From: Heliocidaris tuberculata
Taxonomy: Eukaryota; Echinodermata; Echinoidea; Camarodonta; Echinometridae
Assembly (NCBI GenBank): GCA_025618425.1
Contig: CM046846.1
Coordinates: 25,706,727 to 25,770,726, forward strand
Direction: 5' to 3'
DNA length: 64,000 nucleotides
In this document: one piece after another, positions 23,609 to 32,632 of the stretch
Layout of the letters: each line of letters opens with the position of its first letter
Numbering within the stretch: the stretch's first letter is position 1
Translations under genes and position numbers: made by a program
Notes under the pieces: generated by a model
What the model saw: only the letters and a program-made list of their open reading frames with translations
What the model was told of the DNA's origin: nothing
Databases searched by the model: none

Positions 23609-25046
23609 TTCTAAATCTCTTTTGATAATAACAATTGTCAAAGAACTTACGGAAGTACTATGGGATATACGCAAGTTGTGTGTCATTAATGCACGGAAAT
23701 TAAAGCTCATGATATATATTTTTGAGATCTTTTAACACCAACGACTTTCATTTTTAATTTAATGATAGTTTGTTTGTTTTTTGAGCCATTTAATATGAAT
23801 ATATGTCATTAGCAATAAAATAAATTATTAATTCAATTAGATTCATTTCACTTTGTGTTACCTTAAAGTGATGGATTAACTTTGTGAAAAATTGTAAAAT
23901 CAGCTCAAATGCCAGTGAATTGTGTGCAGTCCTCTAACTACATATATAATTAAGGATATGTGAAAGTATGAGAGAAAATGGAACCCGTTTACTATCCTAA
24001 AAAAGAGAAAATCGCGATCAATCGCTAGCGCAAGTCGCTCGGCTTCTTCGCTGCGCTGCAGTCACAAAAACCAAGCACCAGCGCTTGGCGATTTCAGAGC
24101 GGGTTTCCAGCCCATACGGTATTCTGTGATAGAGCGAGGTATGCCAACCGTAAGAGTTCTTTAGGGTTCGGTGGTACTCTATCCCGACATCAATGTTCAA
24201 TCGTAAATATCTTGATATATAAACGACCGATCAGCTTATAAAACTCAGGCGATTCCTGTCTGAGCTAAAGGTTTGCAATTATGATTACAGCATTAGCTGG
24301 AACAGTGATTTTTTTTTTTCTTCAATCCTGGGCAAAGTTAATCAATGCCTTTAATTCCTGTTGCGTTTTTTGTTTGTTTGTTGTTGTTGTTTTTTTTTTG
24401 CAACTCATTATTCTATTTAAAGTGTACCATTCACCTGAAAAAATAATTTATGTACAGCTAGAAAGTATAAAATCAACCTCAAAGAACTTTGTCCGGTATT
24501 CTATAGGTCAACAGTTAATGAGTATGAAGGAAATAAAGGATAACATGAAAATGCCCGCGCGGAACCGAACTCAGAGTCTGCTCAGAGTTTGGTTCCGCGC
24601 AACCCTTTACCTTGACGAGCGCGTACGGGTGCGTCGAGTAGTCTACTCACGAGTCGCTTTTGCTCCTATAGAGAGTGTACTTAAAATTGCAATATCTTTT
24701 TACAGAATTTATATTTGAAGCCCATATTTTGAATATAGTGTAACGACATGCAACCTCTATCATACAGAGCAAAATTATTTTTGGTGATTGGTACCCTTTA
24801 AGTAATTCTTTTTACCACTTGTGATGTCGATTTTGTTTATTCAAATATAAGATTAAAGATGACAAACAGTCTTTCCGACTGATCTTGTTATCCTGTATAG
24901 ATATGTGTCGATGAATAAAGACATAATGATAACTGATAAGTTCAAATTTCAAGTAAGCATGACATAATTACCACAGAGAAAACTGCGCTGGCTATCGAAC
25001 CGCTGACGGTGTTGGCGAAGCAACAACATTTCTTCATAATCACCAT
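13539..25046 (-). CDS. LAPTM-like four-pass membrane protein, copy A (spliced)
   Basis: I assembled this gene from exons on the minus strand: 25046-24972, 17265-17202, 16158-16052, 15209-15117, 14334-14272 and 13628-13539. Every intron uses GT-AG and the phases run 0, 1, 0, 0, 0, identical to copy B. The start [10 protein letters not shown]...SGSIAS resembles the cysteine-rich N-terminus of LAPTM4/5 proteins (Pfam Mtp family), which sit in late endosomes and lysosomes. Membrane helices are visible in exon 3 ([20 protein letters not shown]), exon 4 ([20 protein letters not shown]) and across exons 5-6. The tail is short and charged, ending HDIMY. The protein seen is 163 residues. The stretch coding most of helix 1 was not found, so either one small exon in the large intron is missing from my model or it was lost. 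A Penelope-like element occupies that intron. Family placement is inferred from motif and topology only. Confidence 0.7.
14272..14334 (-). CDS. LAPTM-like gene A, exon 5
   Basis: 63 bp, phase 0 at both ends, between TTTCCGACAG and GTAAGT. It codes for [21 protein letters not shown], the first half of the fourth helix. It aligns with copy B exon 5 around the shared VVW. Confidence 0.75.
14519..14895 (+). mobile_element. TTAA-type MITE copy in gene A intron 4
   Basis: Starts TTAAAGAGAAAGTTGAGTTC and ends GAACTCAACTTTATCTTTATT, forming terminal inverted repeats of about 22 bp. Internal AATGTCCCCCTGAAGAGGAT and TTCTTATCATTTTGATGATT are shared by all copies. It lies between exons 5 and 4 of LAPTM-like gene A, opposite in strand to the gene. 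Confidence 0.85.
15117..15209 (-). CDS. LAPTM-like gene A, exon 4
   Basis: 93 bp, phase 0-0, with acceptor CTCCTGATAG and donor GTAAGT. It codes for 31 residues beginning [10 protein letters not shown] and ending IVRISIT, the third membrane helix. Copy B exon 4 is exactly the same length, with IPY, VA-IP, IV-Q and I-W conserved. Confidence 0.85.
15405..15532. repeat. (GA)n and (GT)n compound microsatellite
   Basis: GAGA tracts alternating with GTGT tracts in gene A intron 3. The Ser/Leu- and His/Thr-rich frames here are repeat artefacts. Confidence 0.9.
16052..16158 (-). CDS. LAPTM-like gene A, exon 3
   Basis: 107 bp entered in phase 1 (acceptor TCCATAACAG) and left in phase 0 (donor GTAAAG). 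It codes for [16 protein letters not shown] and then a hydrophobic helix ending LIYGVAE, the second membrane segment. It is aligned without gaps over 28 residues to copy B exon 3. Confidence 0.85.
17044..17172. repeat. A-rich polypurine tract with (AAAAC)n
   Basis: A/G-rich sequence followed by AACAAAACAAAAC repeats. The Phe-rich minus-strand frames it creates are artefacts. Confidence 0.85.
17202..17265 (-). CDS. LAPTM-like gene A, exon 2 (luminal-loop segment)
   Basis: 64 bp between TTTCTGATTAG and GTGAGA, phase 0 in and phase 1 out, matching the phases of copy B exon 2. It codes for [21 protein letters not shown] plus a split Gly. Copy B exon 2 is 133 bp and also includes the first helix, so this exon covers only the downstream loop. 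Phase agreement is the main support, and the sequence is diverged. Confidence 0.5.
17405..17517. repeat. (CA)n(TA)n(TG)n palindromic microsatellite
   Basis: CACACA repeats run into TATATA repeats and then TGTGTG repeats, so the whole tract is close to a self-complementary palindrome. It abuts the left end of the Penelope-like element. Confidence 0.95.
17516..18218 (-). repeat. Penelope-like element terminal repeat, left arm (inverted)
   Basis: Reads as the reverse complement of 21875-22581, including CATTCTGTACCATTATTCTC at the outer end and TACGACACGCACGCAGTTGA-like sequence at the inner end. Small differences, such as an extra TAT triplet, show independent drift. Confidence 0.93.
18231..19082 (+). 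pseudogene. Penelope-like element, N-terminal coding segment
   Basis: Open frame of 283 residues. It begins with a Gln/Arg-rich low-complexity stretch from CAA repeats and continues with a helical, basic region. It ends at 19080-19082, where the reverse-transcriptase frame begins in another phase with the [13 protein letters not shown] motif that normally sits in mid-protein in this element class. I infer that the two frames were originally one and that a short indel near 19080 separates them. Confidence 0.7.
19079..20404 (+). pseudogene. Penelope-like reverse transcriptase
   Basis: The 441-codon frame carries the LSKGLGFCP start motif, the FLPKIHK and GRPIVS blocks, the motif [10 protein letters not shown] with the first catalytic aspartate, [13 protein letters not shown], and the YIDD catalytic box within YIDDVNFLW. 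These are diagnostic of Penelope-like elements and not of LINE or LTR elements. The frame has no ATG at its 5' edge and stops at a TAG just after VPFLDILL. Recognisable continuation follows in the same frame, so the stop is a lesion. Confidence 0.92.
20405..20807 (+). pseudogene. Penelope-like element, RT-to-endonuclease linker, broken
   Basis: Continues the reverse-transcriptase frame with [13 protein letters not shown], typical of the region after the catalytic palm in this class. It carries further stop and frame changes before the endonuclease frame. No intact frame covers it. Confidence 0.7.
20808..21290 (+). pseudogene. Penelope-like GIY-YIG endonuclease
   Basis: The frame carries a cysteine motif ([11 protein letters not shown]), then [16 protein letters not shown], which is the GIY-like strand, then KQYVGKT, which is the YIG-like strand, followed by a conserved Arg and His ([10 protein letters not shown]). 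This is the domain fused downstream of the RT in Penelope-like elements and nicks target DNA. A TAA interrupts it right before the RESFWIIKL end motif, which continues in frame, so the copy lacks its last residues. Confidence 0.88.
21875..22581 (+). repeat. Penelope-like element terminal repeat, right arm
   Basis: Reverse complement of 17516-18218. Near its outer end, at about 22500-22535, it carries GAAGAAGGCCAGGAGCCGAA followed by AGC. This has the layout of a hammerhead-type core (conserved box, short GGC/GCC stem, GAAA) with changes in the first box. Confidence 0.9.
22636..22707. repeat. (TA)n microsatellite
   Basis: Uninterrupted TA array of about 70 bp, lying 55 bp right of the Penelope-like element. 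Poly-Ile/Tyr frames are artefacts. Confidence 0.97.
23575..23604. repeat. (TA)n microsatellite
   Basis: Short TA array in the first large intron of gene A. The sequence from 22.8 to 24.0 kb around it is AT-rich intron with no recognisable exon. Confidence 0.9.
24010..24200. other. GC-rich island in gene A intron, unassigned
   Basis: About 190 bp of clearly higher GC content than its AT-rich surroundings, with a CCAAGCACCAGCGCTTGG hairpin. The minus strand is open for 60 codons from an ATG. I recognise no protein or RNA family. Confidence 0.4.
24557..24600. other. GC-rich 20-bp-arm hairpin
   Basis: GCGCGGAACCGAACTCAGAG and CTCAGAGTTTGGTTCCGCGC form arms with two mismatches around a 4-base TCTG loop, inside the first large intron of gene A. 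It could be an RNA hairpin, a binding site or a mobile-element remnant. Confidence 0.6.
24972..25046 (-). CDS. LAPTM-like gene A, exon 1
   Basis: 75 bp from ATG to donor GTAATT, 25 codons: [20 protein letters not shown] plus AVFSV. It is exactly the same length as copy B exon 1 with 16 of 25 residues identical, including CCCF and SGSIAS. The Cys-rich start followed by G-I and a helix resembles the CCGCC...RTG start of LAPTM4. Confidence 0.85.
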
Positions 25047-25735
25047 TTTGACAATGATAAAGATAAAGCAATATCGATGACGAAAATGATCAGGTTTGGG
25101 ACGCTTTCCTCCTCAGAATGACGCTACGATCACCAGCACTCTACATGTATGCATTTCATAGGGTTCGTTTTAATTTTACAATTTGACGGCTGCAGTCTTT
25201 TGTATCAGAAGCTCGTAACGCTTACAACCTTTGATAAATGAACCCTATACGAAGAGAGCGAGAGAGGGTGAGAAAGGTGAGGTTAGCAACTGTGAGAGCT
25301 AAAATGGCGTTAACTCATATACTTTAATACAGAGTTAACGCCGTTCTTTCTCTCAACAAACGGAATATCAATATGTCGGTTACAACAGCTGTGATGCTAA
25401 CTCGCTGAGTAATTTGATAGAAGAAAAAAAAAGGTTCCTTCAGCAGCTGCACCAAGTCCAAGGCCCATGCAGTGCAGGTTATTCTAAACAATAATAATCC
25501 ATTGTAAATCGAATTAGATAACTCATTCATTTGATCGCTTCCATATTTTTGTTCCATTGTTTGTTTACCAGCCTGGAATGTATCTTTCTTTCATTTATTT
25601 GCTTGTTCCTGCATTTGTGCCTTCATTGTAGTCTTCATATTCGTATTTTTCTGAACTTTTTAATTTCAACATCTACTTATAATTTTGGTATTATAAACGC
25701 CTAAAATAAACATACCGTCATTACTAAACCATATC

Positions 25736-25823
25736 ACCATCATCATCGTCGTCGTCATCATCATCGTCATCCAAAATTTTGTCTTCATCATCAACGACAT
25801 CGTCATCATCATCATAGTCACTA
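25736..25823. repeat. (CAT/CGT)n imperfect trinucleotide repeat
   Basis: CATCATCATCGTCGTCGTCA-type imperfect repeat between the two LAPTM-like genes. Confidence 0.85.
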
Positions 25824-25880
25824 TCAATACCAGTTGACGTTATCGTAAACCTCATTACCACCTGTGCTATTTATCCCAAA

Positions 25881-26484
25881 TAAAGGAGAATGAAACCCTG
25901 GGGAAATATCCATATTAATGAAAAGAGAGGATAGAGAGAAGCAATTTAAATATGTTAAAAACAGTTCCATCAAAATCGGTTATGAAATGAAAAAGTTATG
26001 AAAGTTTGAAAAGTCTCAATTTACTTTCTATGGCGATCATCAAATTGGCAATGTTGCCTTAAAATGGCAGGTTTAGTAGTACAACTCTCAATATGTCTTG
26101 TAAACAAAATTTCATATTTTCCCCATTATCTCTAAAGATGCTGATTGTCTTTTTGTGAACTCAGTCAACATATGTTGTGTCAAATACATTTTCCCATGAT
26201 ATATCTTGAGCTAAGAAGGAGACAAGCTGCACCTTGAGAGATAATGGGGAAAATATGACATTTTGTGTACAAAACAAATGGAGAGTTGTACTACTAAACC
26301 TGTCACTTTGAAGCAACATTGCCAATTTGAGGATCGCCATAGAAAGTAAATTGAGACTTTTCAAACTTTCATAAACTTTCTAATTTTATAACCGCTTTTG
26401 ATGGAACTGTTTTTACAAATTGTTTCTCTCTGTCCTCTCTTTTTATTAAAATTGCTTTTTCCCCAGGGTTTCATTCTCCTTTAA
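25881..26484. mobile_element. Long foldback MITE, family F3, copy 1
   Basis: The left end is TAAAGGAGAATGAAACCCTG and the right end is the inverse, CAGGGTTTCATTCTCCTTTA. The complementary arms extend about 200 bp each, through ATGGCGATCATCAAATTGGC on the left and GCCAATTTGAGGATCGCCAT on the right. No coding capacity. A rearranged second copy lies at 35917-36302. Confidence 0.9.
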
Positions 26485-27962
26485 CTTCCAGATGATTGCA
26501 CAATCATGACAATCGTCGTCATAATCATGATCATGAACAATATAATCTTTGTCACCCAAGATTTCAATTTGATTTAGGATGCCGTAATCGTAATGCGATG
26601 ACAGTTATTCCAAAGCATGCAATGTTATTCCATAAGCATTATGTCGACGTTTTTTGGTTCATTGCTGTTGTTGTTTCTTTTCTTCCGCTTGTGAATTCCC
26701 ATCATTATTGCTATTATCAAGACATAAATCATCGTCAAATTTTAATCACTACAACCACCATTCTCCCTGGCAAGCCATTCCCCAACCATTTCCATCATCA
26801 CGTGATCATCATATTTGCCATGGCAACCAAGTAGATGCTTCCAAATTCTTAATGTGATCATTCTGTCTACCTTTACTCTCATTAATCTATGGTTCTGCAG
26901 TCCTTCTTTCTTTTTTTCATCTTTATTTTCACAAAAAATACAAGATACGTAATATATAATACATCAACATGTAAGTATGATAACAAACATAGTAAAATAT
27001 GAACAAAATGCAAGCGTATGTAAGCCATACTGTATATAAATCATGTTTTTTTTCAAAATGTAAATTCAAGGTATATTTTTATGGCAAAAGAAAAAACATG
27101 TCAGTTAATCCTGATAACAAAAGCCTCACAACATGAATATAAACGTGGTTTGCTTCACGACAACTATTGGATTTTTTGTTAATGAATCGCAGGTGTAGAA
27201 AAACGTACAGTAGCATCTACACAGATGCTAAATTATAATTACATGTACGATAAGTGTGTGTGATTGGTTTTTTTCAGACGTGTAAATCAGATATGATATT
27301 TTACGTCTGAGGACCGACCTTTAACGTCACCATCCGAAAGACGTGACTCGGTCTCGAACCTGGGTCCGCTGAATCAGTTTATAACTTCCACTGTTTTAGC
27401 TGGATTACATGCACACGCCACAACGCCCAGTTGTGGCGATCCCCCTACTTTATACATCGTAGAAGGCGTATAATTATGATAAAATAATATAACACATATT
27501 TACATCACTATTTCTAAAATATCGTCCCATACTGAAGGGCTTCATTGTAAGTAAATCTTACAATTCGCAGCTCATATCATGAAATCTTTGGTGATCTTCA
27601 TTCGAGACATACGAGTCTGAAAATACAATGATATCATTCATAATCACAGAGGATAATGATATTTCGTGGTAAAGGATTTTGAGTACCATTTTCATATTGT
27701 CACCCATGTGCATAACTTTGAAATGAATGCATCTTGAGTCTAAGTTAATTACTAATAATTTCCATCAAACTTTGTAAATCATCAATGGTTTACTTCATAC
27801 AAGCGTACCCTATAAAAAAGATATCAACTTTTGACAACGTAAATATCAGGATGTTGAGAAGCAATAAAAAATGGAAATAAGTAAATAAATCCAATTTACA
27901 CGTGAATTATCACAGTACAATTCAAGTGTTTGAAAGATTCTAACAACATCAAAATGTGTACA

Positions 27963-28126
27963 GGGCCCCGTTTCATAAAACTTGTTATCAATAACAACAA
28001 TAACAACCGCCTCATTTCTATGACAAATTTGCTCTCAGCCAATCAGATTCAAGGATTTCAGTCGTTTATAACAATTATTGTAACTTCATTTGTTATTGTT
28101 ATAAAAAGTTTTATGAAACGGGGCCC
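27963..28126. mobile_element. Foldback MITE, family F4, copy 1
   Basis: GGGCCCCGTTTCATAAAACTT at the left and its exact inverse at the right (AGTTTTATGAAACGGGGCCC). The interior holds GCTCTCAGCCAATCAGATTC, shared with the copy at 32488-32626. Confidence 0.9.
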
Positions 28127-28192
28127 AGATGATGTAATGATATACGACACAATTTGACAATATTTGAAATAGGAGTTCCTCTACATGTTATG

Positions 28193-28490
28193 ATTCAAAT
28201 GGGGTCCGCTCACTATGCATAAGGACCGCTATTCATAGAAAATCGCTGTTCATTTAACACGCGTTATGAATAGCGGTCCTTATGAAAAGTTATGAATAGT
28301 GGTACTTATGAATGGAGGTCCTTGTGAATAGCGAGGTATTTTATCTATGGTTTGCTCGCTATTTCGAAGGACCGCTATTCATACAAAACTGCTATTCATT
28401 TAGTCACGCGTTATGGATAGCGATCCTTATGAATAAGTGGTCCTTATGAATAGCGGTCTTTATGCTTAGCGAGGTTACCCCATTCAAATG
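28193..28490. mobile_element. Foldback element made of repeated GGACCGCTATTCATA units
   Basis: The outer ends ATTCAAATGGGGT and ACCCCATTCAAAT are exact inverted repeats. Inside, the unit AAGGACCGCTATTCATA and its inverse recur about eight times, and two half-elements each contain ACGCGTTATG. It looks like a tandem dimer of a palindromic element. Confidence 0.85.
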
Positions 28491-28559
28491 ACTGCATGTA
28501 TTCCAAAAAGTGAAATTCAATTTCATAGAGACCGAGTGAGCGAAGGAGAGGAAGAGACA

Positions 28560-29031
28560 CACTGTAAAAAAGTAACTGTGAAACTACAGGTTTTTGGGCC
28601 CTTGAAATTGTATTGCCTTTATTTCAATTTTACAGTCTTTTTCCTGTAAGACAACAGCAAGTTTGTTGGCTTACCAGAAATCAGCATATATTTACAATCG
28701 CCCAACATAAAACACCGTTAAAAAAAAAAACATTTTCTCATATTTTAACAAGTTACCCTGTTAAATTACAAATCGTTTCCATGGTTCCGTTTTAATTTAC
28801 ATAGTTTTTTCCTGTTAGAAATTAAAGTTTCTACTATTCAACAAAACTAAAACTGTATGCTAACAGTTTCCTTGTTTTTACTACCCAAGTCTGTGAGAAA
28901 AACACAATCGCCCGTATTCTGACCTCCGGTTAAACCTGTTATTTTACATGTACTGTGGAAAAACGGGCATTCCCGGCATCCTGACTGCCAGGAAATTTCC
29001 CGTGAAAAAGTGGCAAAATTTTTTTACAGCG
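28560..29031. mobile_element. MITE with CACTGTAAAAA termini
   Basis: Begins CACTGTAAAAAAGTAAC and ends TTTTTTACAGCG, near-perfect inverted termini with one change. The interior is AT-rich and non-coding. CACTG(N)nAAA termini occur in several DNA-transposon superfamilies, so the superfamily is left open. Confidence 0.65.
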
Positions 29032-29107
29032 CAGATACATACATACATAGATAGGGGGTAAGATATAGGGTGAGAGATGTGAGAATGACATAAACAAATA
29101 TATACAA

Positions 29108-29109
29108 TA

Positions 29110-29161
<52 letters not shown>
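29108..29161. repeat. (GA)n microsatellite
   Basis: GA dinucleotide array with one GC interruption, about 54 bp. Confidence 0.95.
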
Positions 29162-29166
<5 letters not shown>

Positions 29167-29917
29167 TGGCGTTCTATCAAATTGGACTACAGATGTACAT
29201 CTGTCGGAATATTTCGCCAGTTGATGTCAGTCAAATAATTAATTGTATCCTTACTTTGAAGTCTGTGCATGTTTAAAAACAAAGTTTAGTCCCATTGAGC
29301 TGATTTGTCTCTTTTTTTATAGCCTTGTGCAGTATATCATTTGGAGTAATCTATTGTCGATGAAATCACAATTGAACCCTGCTTATTGTGCACTTCTTAT
29401 TTTGGATGTCCATCTCTTCTTTTCTTCTATTTATATTGTACTTGTGTTCTCAGGGCCTCAGGCGTACCCGTTCATTTTTTTTTTCAATTTAAGGACATTT
29501 ATTTCCAACTTTTCAATATACAAATTAATAAATGAGCAAAATAATGTACATATATTTTGAACAAAAAATATGACAAAATATACACTAATGTGATACATAC
29601 ATAGTTGGAGGACACACCTCTAAAAGCAAAAGCTTGGGGCGAGGGTGCCCTTAGTACATAATACATTATTACATAATAAATATATAAAAAGAAAATAGCT
29701 ACATACAAAAAAAGAAAAAGACCGCTGAGCTTGATTGGAAGGGAAAAAGGGGGAGGAGAAAAGAAAAGAAAAAGAAGGGGAAAGAGGAAAAAGAGGGGGA
29801 GAATGGAGGTGCAACATGAGAATTGTACGGAAAAGAGAAATATTCACGAAGAGGCAGAGAGAAGAAAGAATAGAGAGAATAGATACAACGGAGGGTGGGG
29901 AAGTGTCTTAAACCATA

Positions 29918-30523
29918 TTATTTGTAAGATGAAGTGAAATATTTGTTCATCCTTCTTGAGAAGCTAGCGAGAGATGCGGAGTATTTTATTGTGTCAGGGA
30001 TAACGTTCCACAGCTTGGGTCCTGAGTACCGGATATTATGTTGGAATAATAGGGTTCTGTGCTTGGGTAGATGAATGTGATTTGCGTGTCTGGTTTCGTA
30101 TTTATGAATCGTAAAATTTAATTGAAAGAGATTACAAAATTCTTCAGGAAATAAATCGTTTGTACATCTGTACATAAAAATGCTTTGTTGATGTTTATTA
30201 ATATCGGTAAATTTTAGTATGTTAAATTGTTTGAACAAATGGTCGACGTGACACCGGGGAGCAGTACCTGTAGTTATACGAATTATTTTCTTTTGTAGAG
30301 TGATTAGTTTTTGCAATTTGGAGGTTGTAGAGTTCCCCCAGGCCAGGTTGCAGTATGATAGATATGGTAGAATAAGAGAACTGTAAAGCATACGGAGGAT
30401 GTTGTTTGGTAAAATGTGCCGCAGTCTAGAAATGATGCCAATGTTTTTAGAGACTTTGTTTTCTGTTTCAAGAATATGTTTTTTTTCCAAGACATAGAAC
30501 TGTCGATGTGCACACCTAGACAT
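29918..30523 (-). pseudogene. LINE C-terminal coding segment
   Basis: 201-codon frame, the longest surviving piece of the LINE. It contains GIISRLRHILPNNILRMLYS, PYLSYCNLAWGN and, near the end, the YSGPKLWNVIPDTIKYS motif. These are typical C-terminal regions of jockey/CR1-group polyproteins. Confidence 0.9.
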
Positions 30524-30774
30524 TTTGTGTTTTCAACTCTAGATAGTAGTACGTTGTCGAGATATATGGAAATGCTGTCTAAATCAATGTTTTTATTGTT
30601 GTGAAAAATCATATAGTTGCTTTTTTTTAGATTGACGGAAAATTTATTAGCCTTAAAGGTATTAGATAGTTTTGGGAAGCCTTCAAAAACTTTTCGTGAG
30701 ATTTCTTTGATTTTACTTAATAAATAGCAGGGTACTGACATAACTAAGATGCTGTGAAGTTTTTTCCTCCTCAA
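30304..30774 (-). pseudogene. LINE segment after the catalytic palm
   Basis: Contains FKANKFSVNLKKSNYMIFH and NTKCLGVHIDSSMSWKKN, which normally directly follow the YADD box. The first part of this frame is not LINE-like, which places the left edge of the insertion near 30690-30830. Confidence 0.8.
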
Positions 30775-30829
30775 GTGAAATATTTATCGAATTAGAGGTG
30801 AAATGAATAAAAATCCCTGGCCCAAAAAA

Positions 30830-31090
30830 GAGGGGATGTAAATTCGAACAACGGCCGCACACATTACTGACATGAGGATTGCTGTGTGTTATAGAATACG
30901 CTACACATAGTGCGAAGCGCTGGGTTTATTGTGTGGGGAACCTTCGGGTGGATATGGTCTCAGCGTGAGTCTGTGAAAAGCCGTTACCAAGCGTTTCTTA
31001 CAGATATTTACACTAAAATTTGTTCGAAATCGTGAATGGAATGTTAAATAATCTCGTACATGTGTCTTATGATAAAAGGAGAATAGTATG
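30830..31090. other. Foreign segment inside the LINE
   Basis: About 260 bp between two LINE pieces that should be contiguous (CKWFKA at 31140 and FKANKFSVNLKK near 30660). It contains TGCGAAGCGCTGGG and GTGTGGGGAACCTTCGGG but no recognised motif. It may be an inserted element or replacement sequence. Confidence 0.55.
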
Positions 31091-31093
31091 TGA

Positions 31094-31360
31094 CTATGTT
31101 AGATAAGTTTCTTGCCAGTATGATTTTTGCTGCCGAGACTGTATATGAGCTTTAAACCACTTGCATACAAGGCTTAGCTGTTGATTAACATTACTGCACA
31201 GTGAGGTAAGATTTGATCCACTACATAAAATATTCGTGTCGTCGGCATAAAGAACAAAAGTTAATGTTGCTGTTGATTTGAAGATGTCGTTTATATAAAG
31301 AATAAAAAGTAATGGACCAAGCAACGACCCTTGAGGTACACCACATGTGATATTACTCAT
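31094..31360 (-). pseudogene. LINE reverse-transcriptase palm with YADD
   Basis: The frame begins NITCGVPQGSLLGPLLFILY and includes LYADDTNIL, the catalytic aspartate pair of the non-LTR RT. It ends at CKWFKA, after which LINE homology is lost. Confidence 0.9.
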
Positions 31361-31444
31361 GTTTGAGAAAACCGAGTCAATTTTAGTACACTGGAGGCGA
31401 TTTCTAAGATAACTGGCAAACCAGTCGTGTGCTTTGCCACGGAT

Positions 31445-31927
31445 TCAATACATGTAAAGTTTTTTTAGTAGAATTGAGTGATTAATGGTATCGAAGGCTT
31501 TCGATAAGTCTATAAAGATTCCAATTGAATATTGATTTTTTTCAAATGAATCAATTATATCGTTTGTTAGTTTAGATAATGCCATAGCTGTAGAAAATTT
31601 TTGGCGAAATCCAAATTGGTTTTTGCAAATAATGTCATGTTTAACAAGAAATTCGTAAGTCCTGGTGTATACAATGCGTTCAAGAATTTTAGAAAAAATT
31701 GATAGAACAGATATTGGCCTGTAGTTAGTAAGCTGTCTTTTGTCCCCAGTCTTAAATATAGGTGTGACTCTAGCGATTTTCAGTTGGTCTGGAAAAATCC
31801 CTTTATTAAGTGATAAATTGAAAATATGACACAGCGGTTTAGATATATACTGAATCGCACTTTTAATTACCCTCGGACTGAATTCGTCTAAACCTGCAGA
31901 TTTATTATTTTTCAAACGAGCTGACAA
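31445..31927 (-). pseudogene. LINE reverse-transcriptase fingers and palm
   Basis: 160-codon frame with KSAGLDEFSPRVIKSA, NYRPISVLSIFSKILERI, QFGFRQKFSTAMAL and IFIDLSKAFDTINHSILL. It overlaps the upstream linker frame in another phase, so a frameshift separates them. Confidence 0.9.
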
Positions 31928-32260
31928 TATTACTTATTTCATTTTCATCTGTAGGATATAAAAATAGAGAATCATCAGGCGGAATGTTCATGTATGTCCG
32001 AAAGTCAGTATTACACTGTGGTATTTTATTAGCAAGAGTGGGACCAATTTTTATGAAGAAATCGTTAAATGAGTTACTTATGGTTAAAGGATCAGTCACA
32101 ATTTTATCATCAATACCGAAGGCAGTCTCTGGGCATTCAAGAACTTTCTTTTTTATAAGGTTGTTTATGGTATCCCATGTACGTTTAATATTTGATTTAT
32201 TACGCATGAGTTTGTCTGAGAAATATCTGATCTTTGTCTCCCTGAGGAGTGTCGTAAGTT
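31905..32260 (-). pseudogene. LINE linker between endonuclease and RT
   Basis: Contains MRNKSNIKRTWDTINNLIKK and SNSFNDFFIKIGPTLANKIP, the typical connector upstream of the RT. Homology fades upstream of about 32260, marking the 5' truncation. Confidence 0.85.
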
Positions 32261-32487
32261 ATAAGCTTTAATACTGAGATTCGCGCCTTCTTCCTTGTAT
32301 TTAAAGTTATTTGATTGTAGATATGTTACTTTATACTGGATTGTACTATGTGAACACATGATAAATGTCCACAAAAATGATGAAAGAAAATAAGCGCTAA
32401 TTTGAATTGAATTGACTGTTATAATAATGGCCACTTATATAGCGCTCATATCCGTCATATATTGTTGTTCAGACCAAATAGGTGTCA

Positions 32488-32626
32488 GGGGGGCGTTTCA
32501 TCAAGTGTCTTGTCAGTGATTTTTACCGACAAATTTGCTCTCAGCCAATCAGATGCAAGGATTTCAGTAGCTTATAACAGTTATTGTAAATTGTCAGTGA
32601 AAGCAAGTTTCATGAAATGGGGCCCT
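32488..32626. mobile_element. Foldback MITE, family F4, copy 2
   Basis: GGGGGCGTTTCATCAAGT and the inverse GTTTCATGAAATGGGGCCC flank GCTCTCAGCCAATCAGATGC. It matches the copy at 27963-28126 with more divergence. Confidence 0.8.
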
Positions 32627-32632
32627 GGATTG

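Larger units (their letters stand above)
29488..32260 (-). mobile_element. 5'-truncated non-LTR (LINE) retrotransposon, CR1/jockey-like
   Basis: Reading on the minus strand: a linker region (WDTINNLIKKK, FNDFFIKIGPTLANKIP), then RT fingers and palm (SAGLDEFSPRVIK, ITNYRPISVLS-like block, GFRQKFSTAMAL, IFIDLSKAFDTINHSIL), VPQGSLLGPLLFILYINDI, the catalytic YADD, then thumb and C-terminal regions (CLGVHIDSSMSWKKN, LYSSLILPYLSYCNLAWG). The endonuclease domain is absent, so the copy is 5' truncated. It is split across several frames and carries an unrelated insertion near 30830-31090. Its 3' end carries an A-rich tail at about 29480. Confidence 0.92.

Noticed and set aside
25324..25557. 77-codon minus-strand frame upstream of gene A exon 1
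   Set aside because: It has no resemblance to LAPTM sequence, no splice connection to the ATG at 25046, and mixed low-complexity content.
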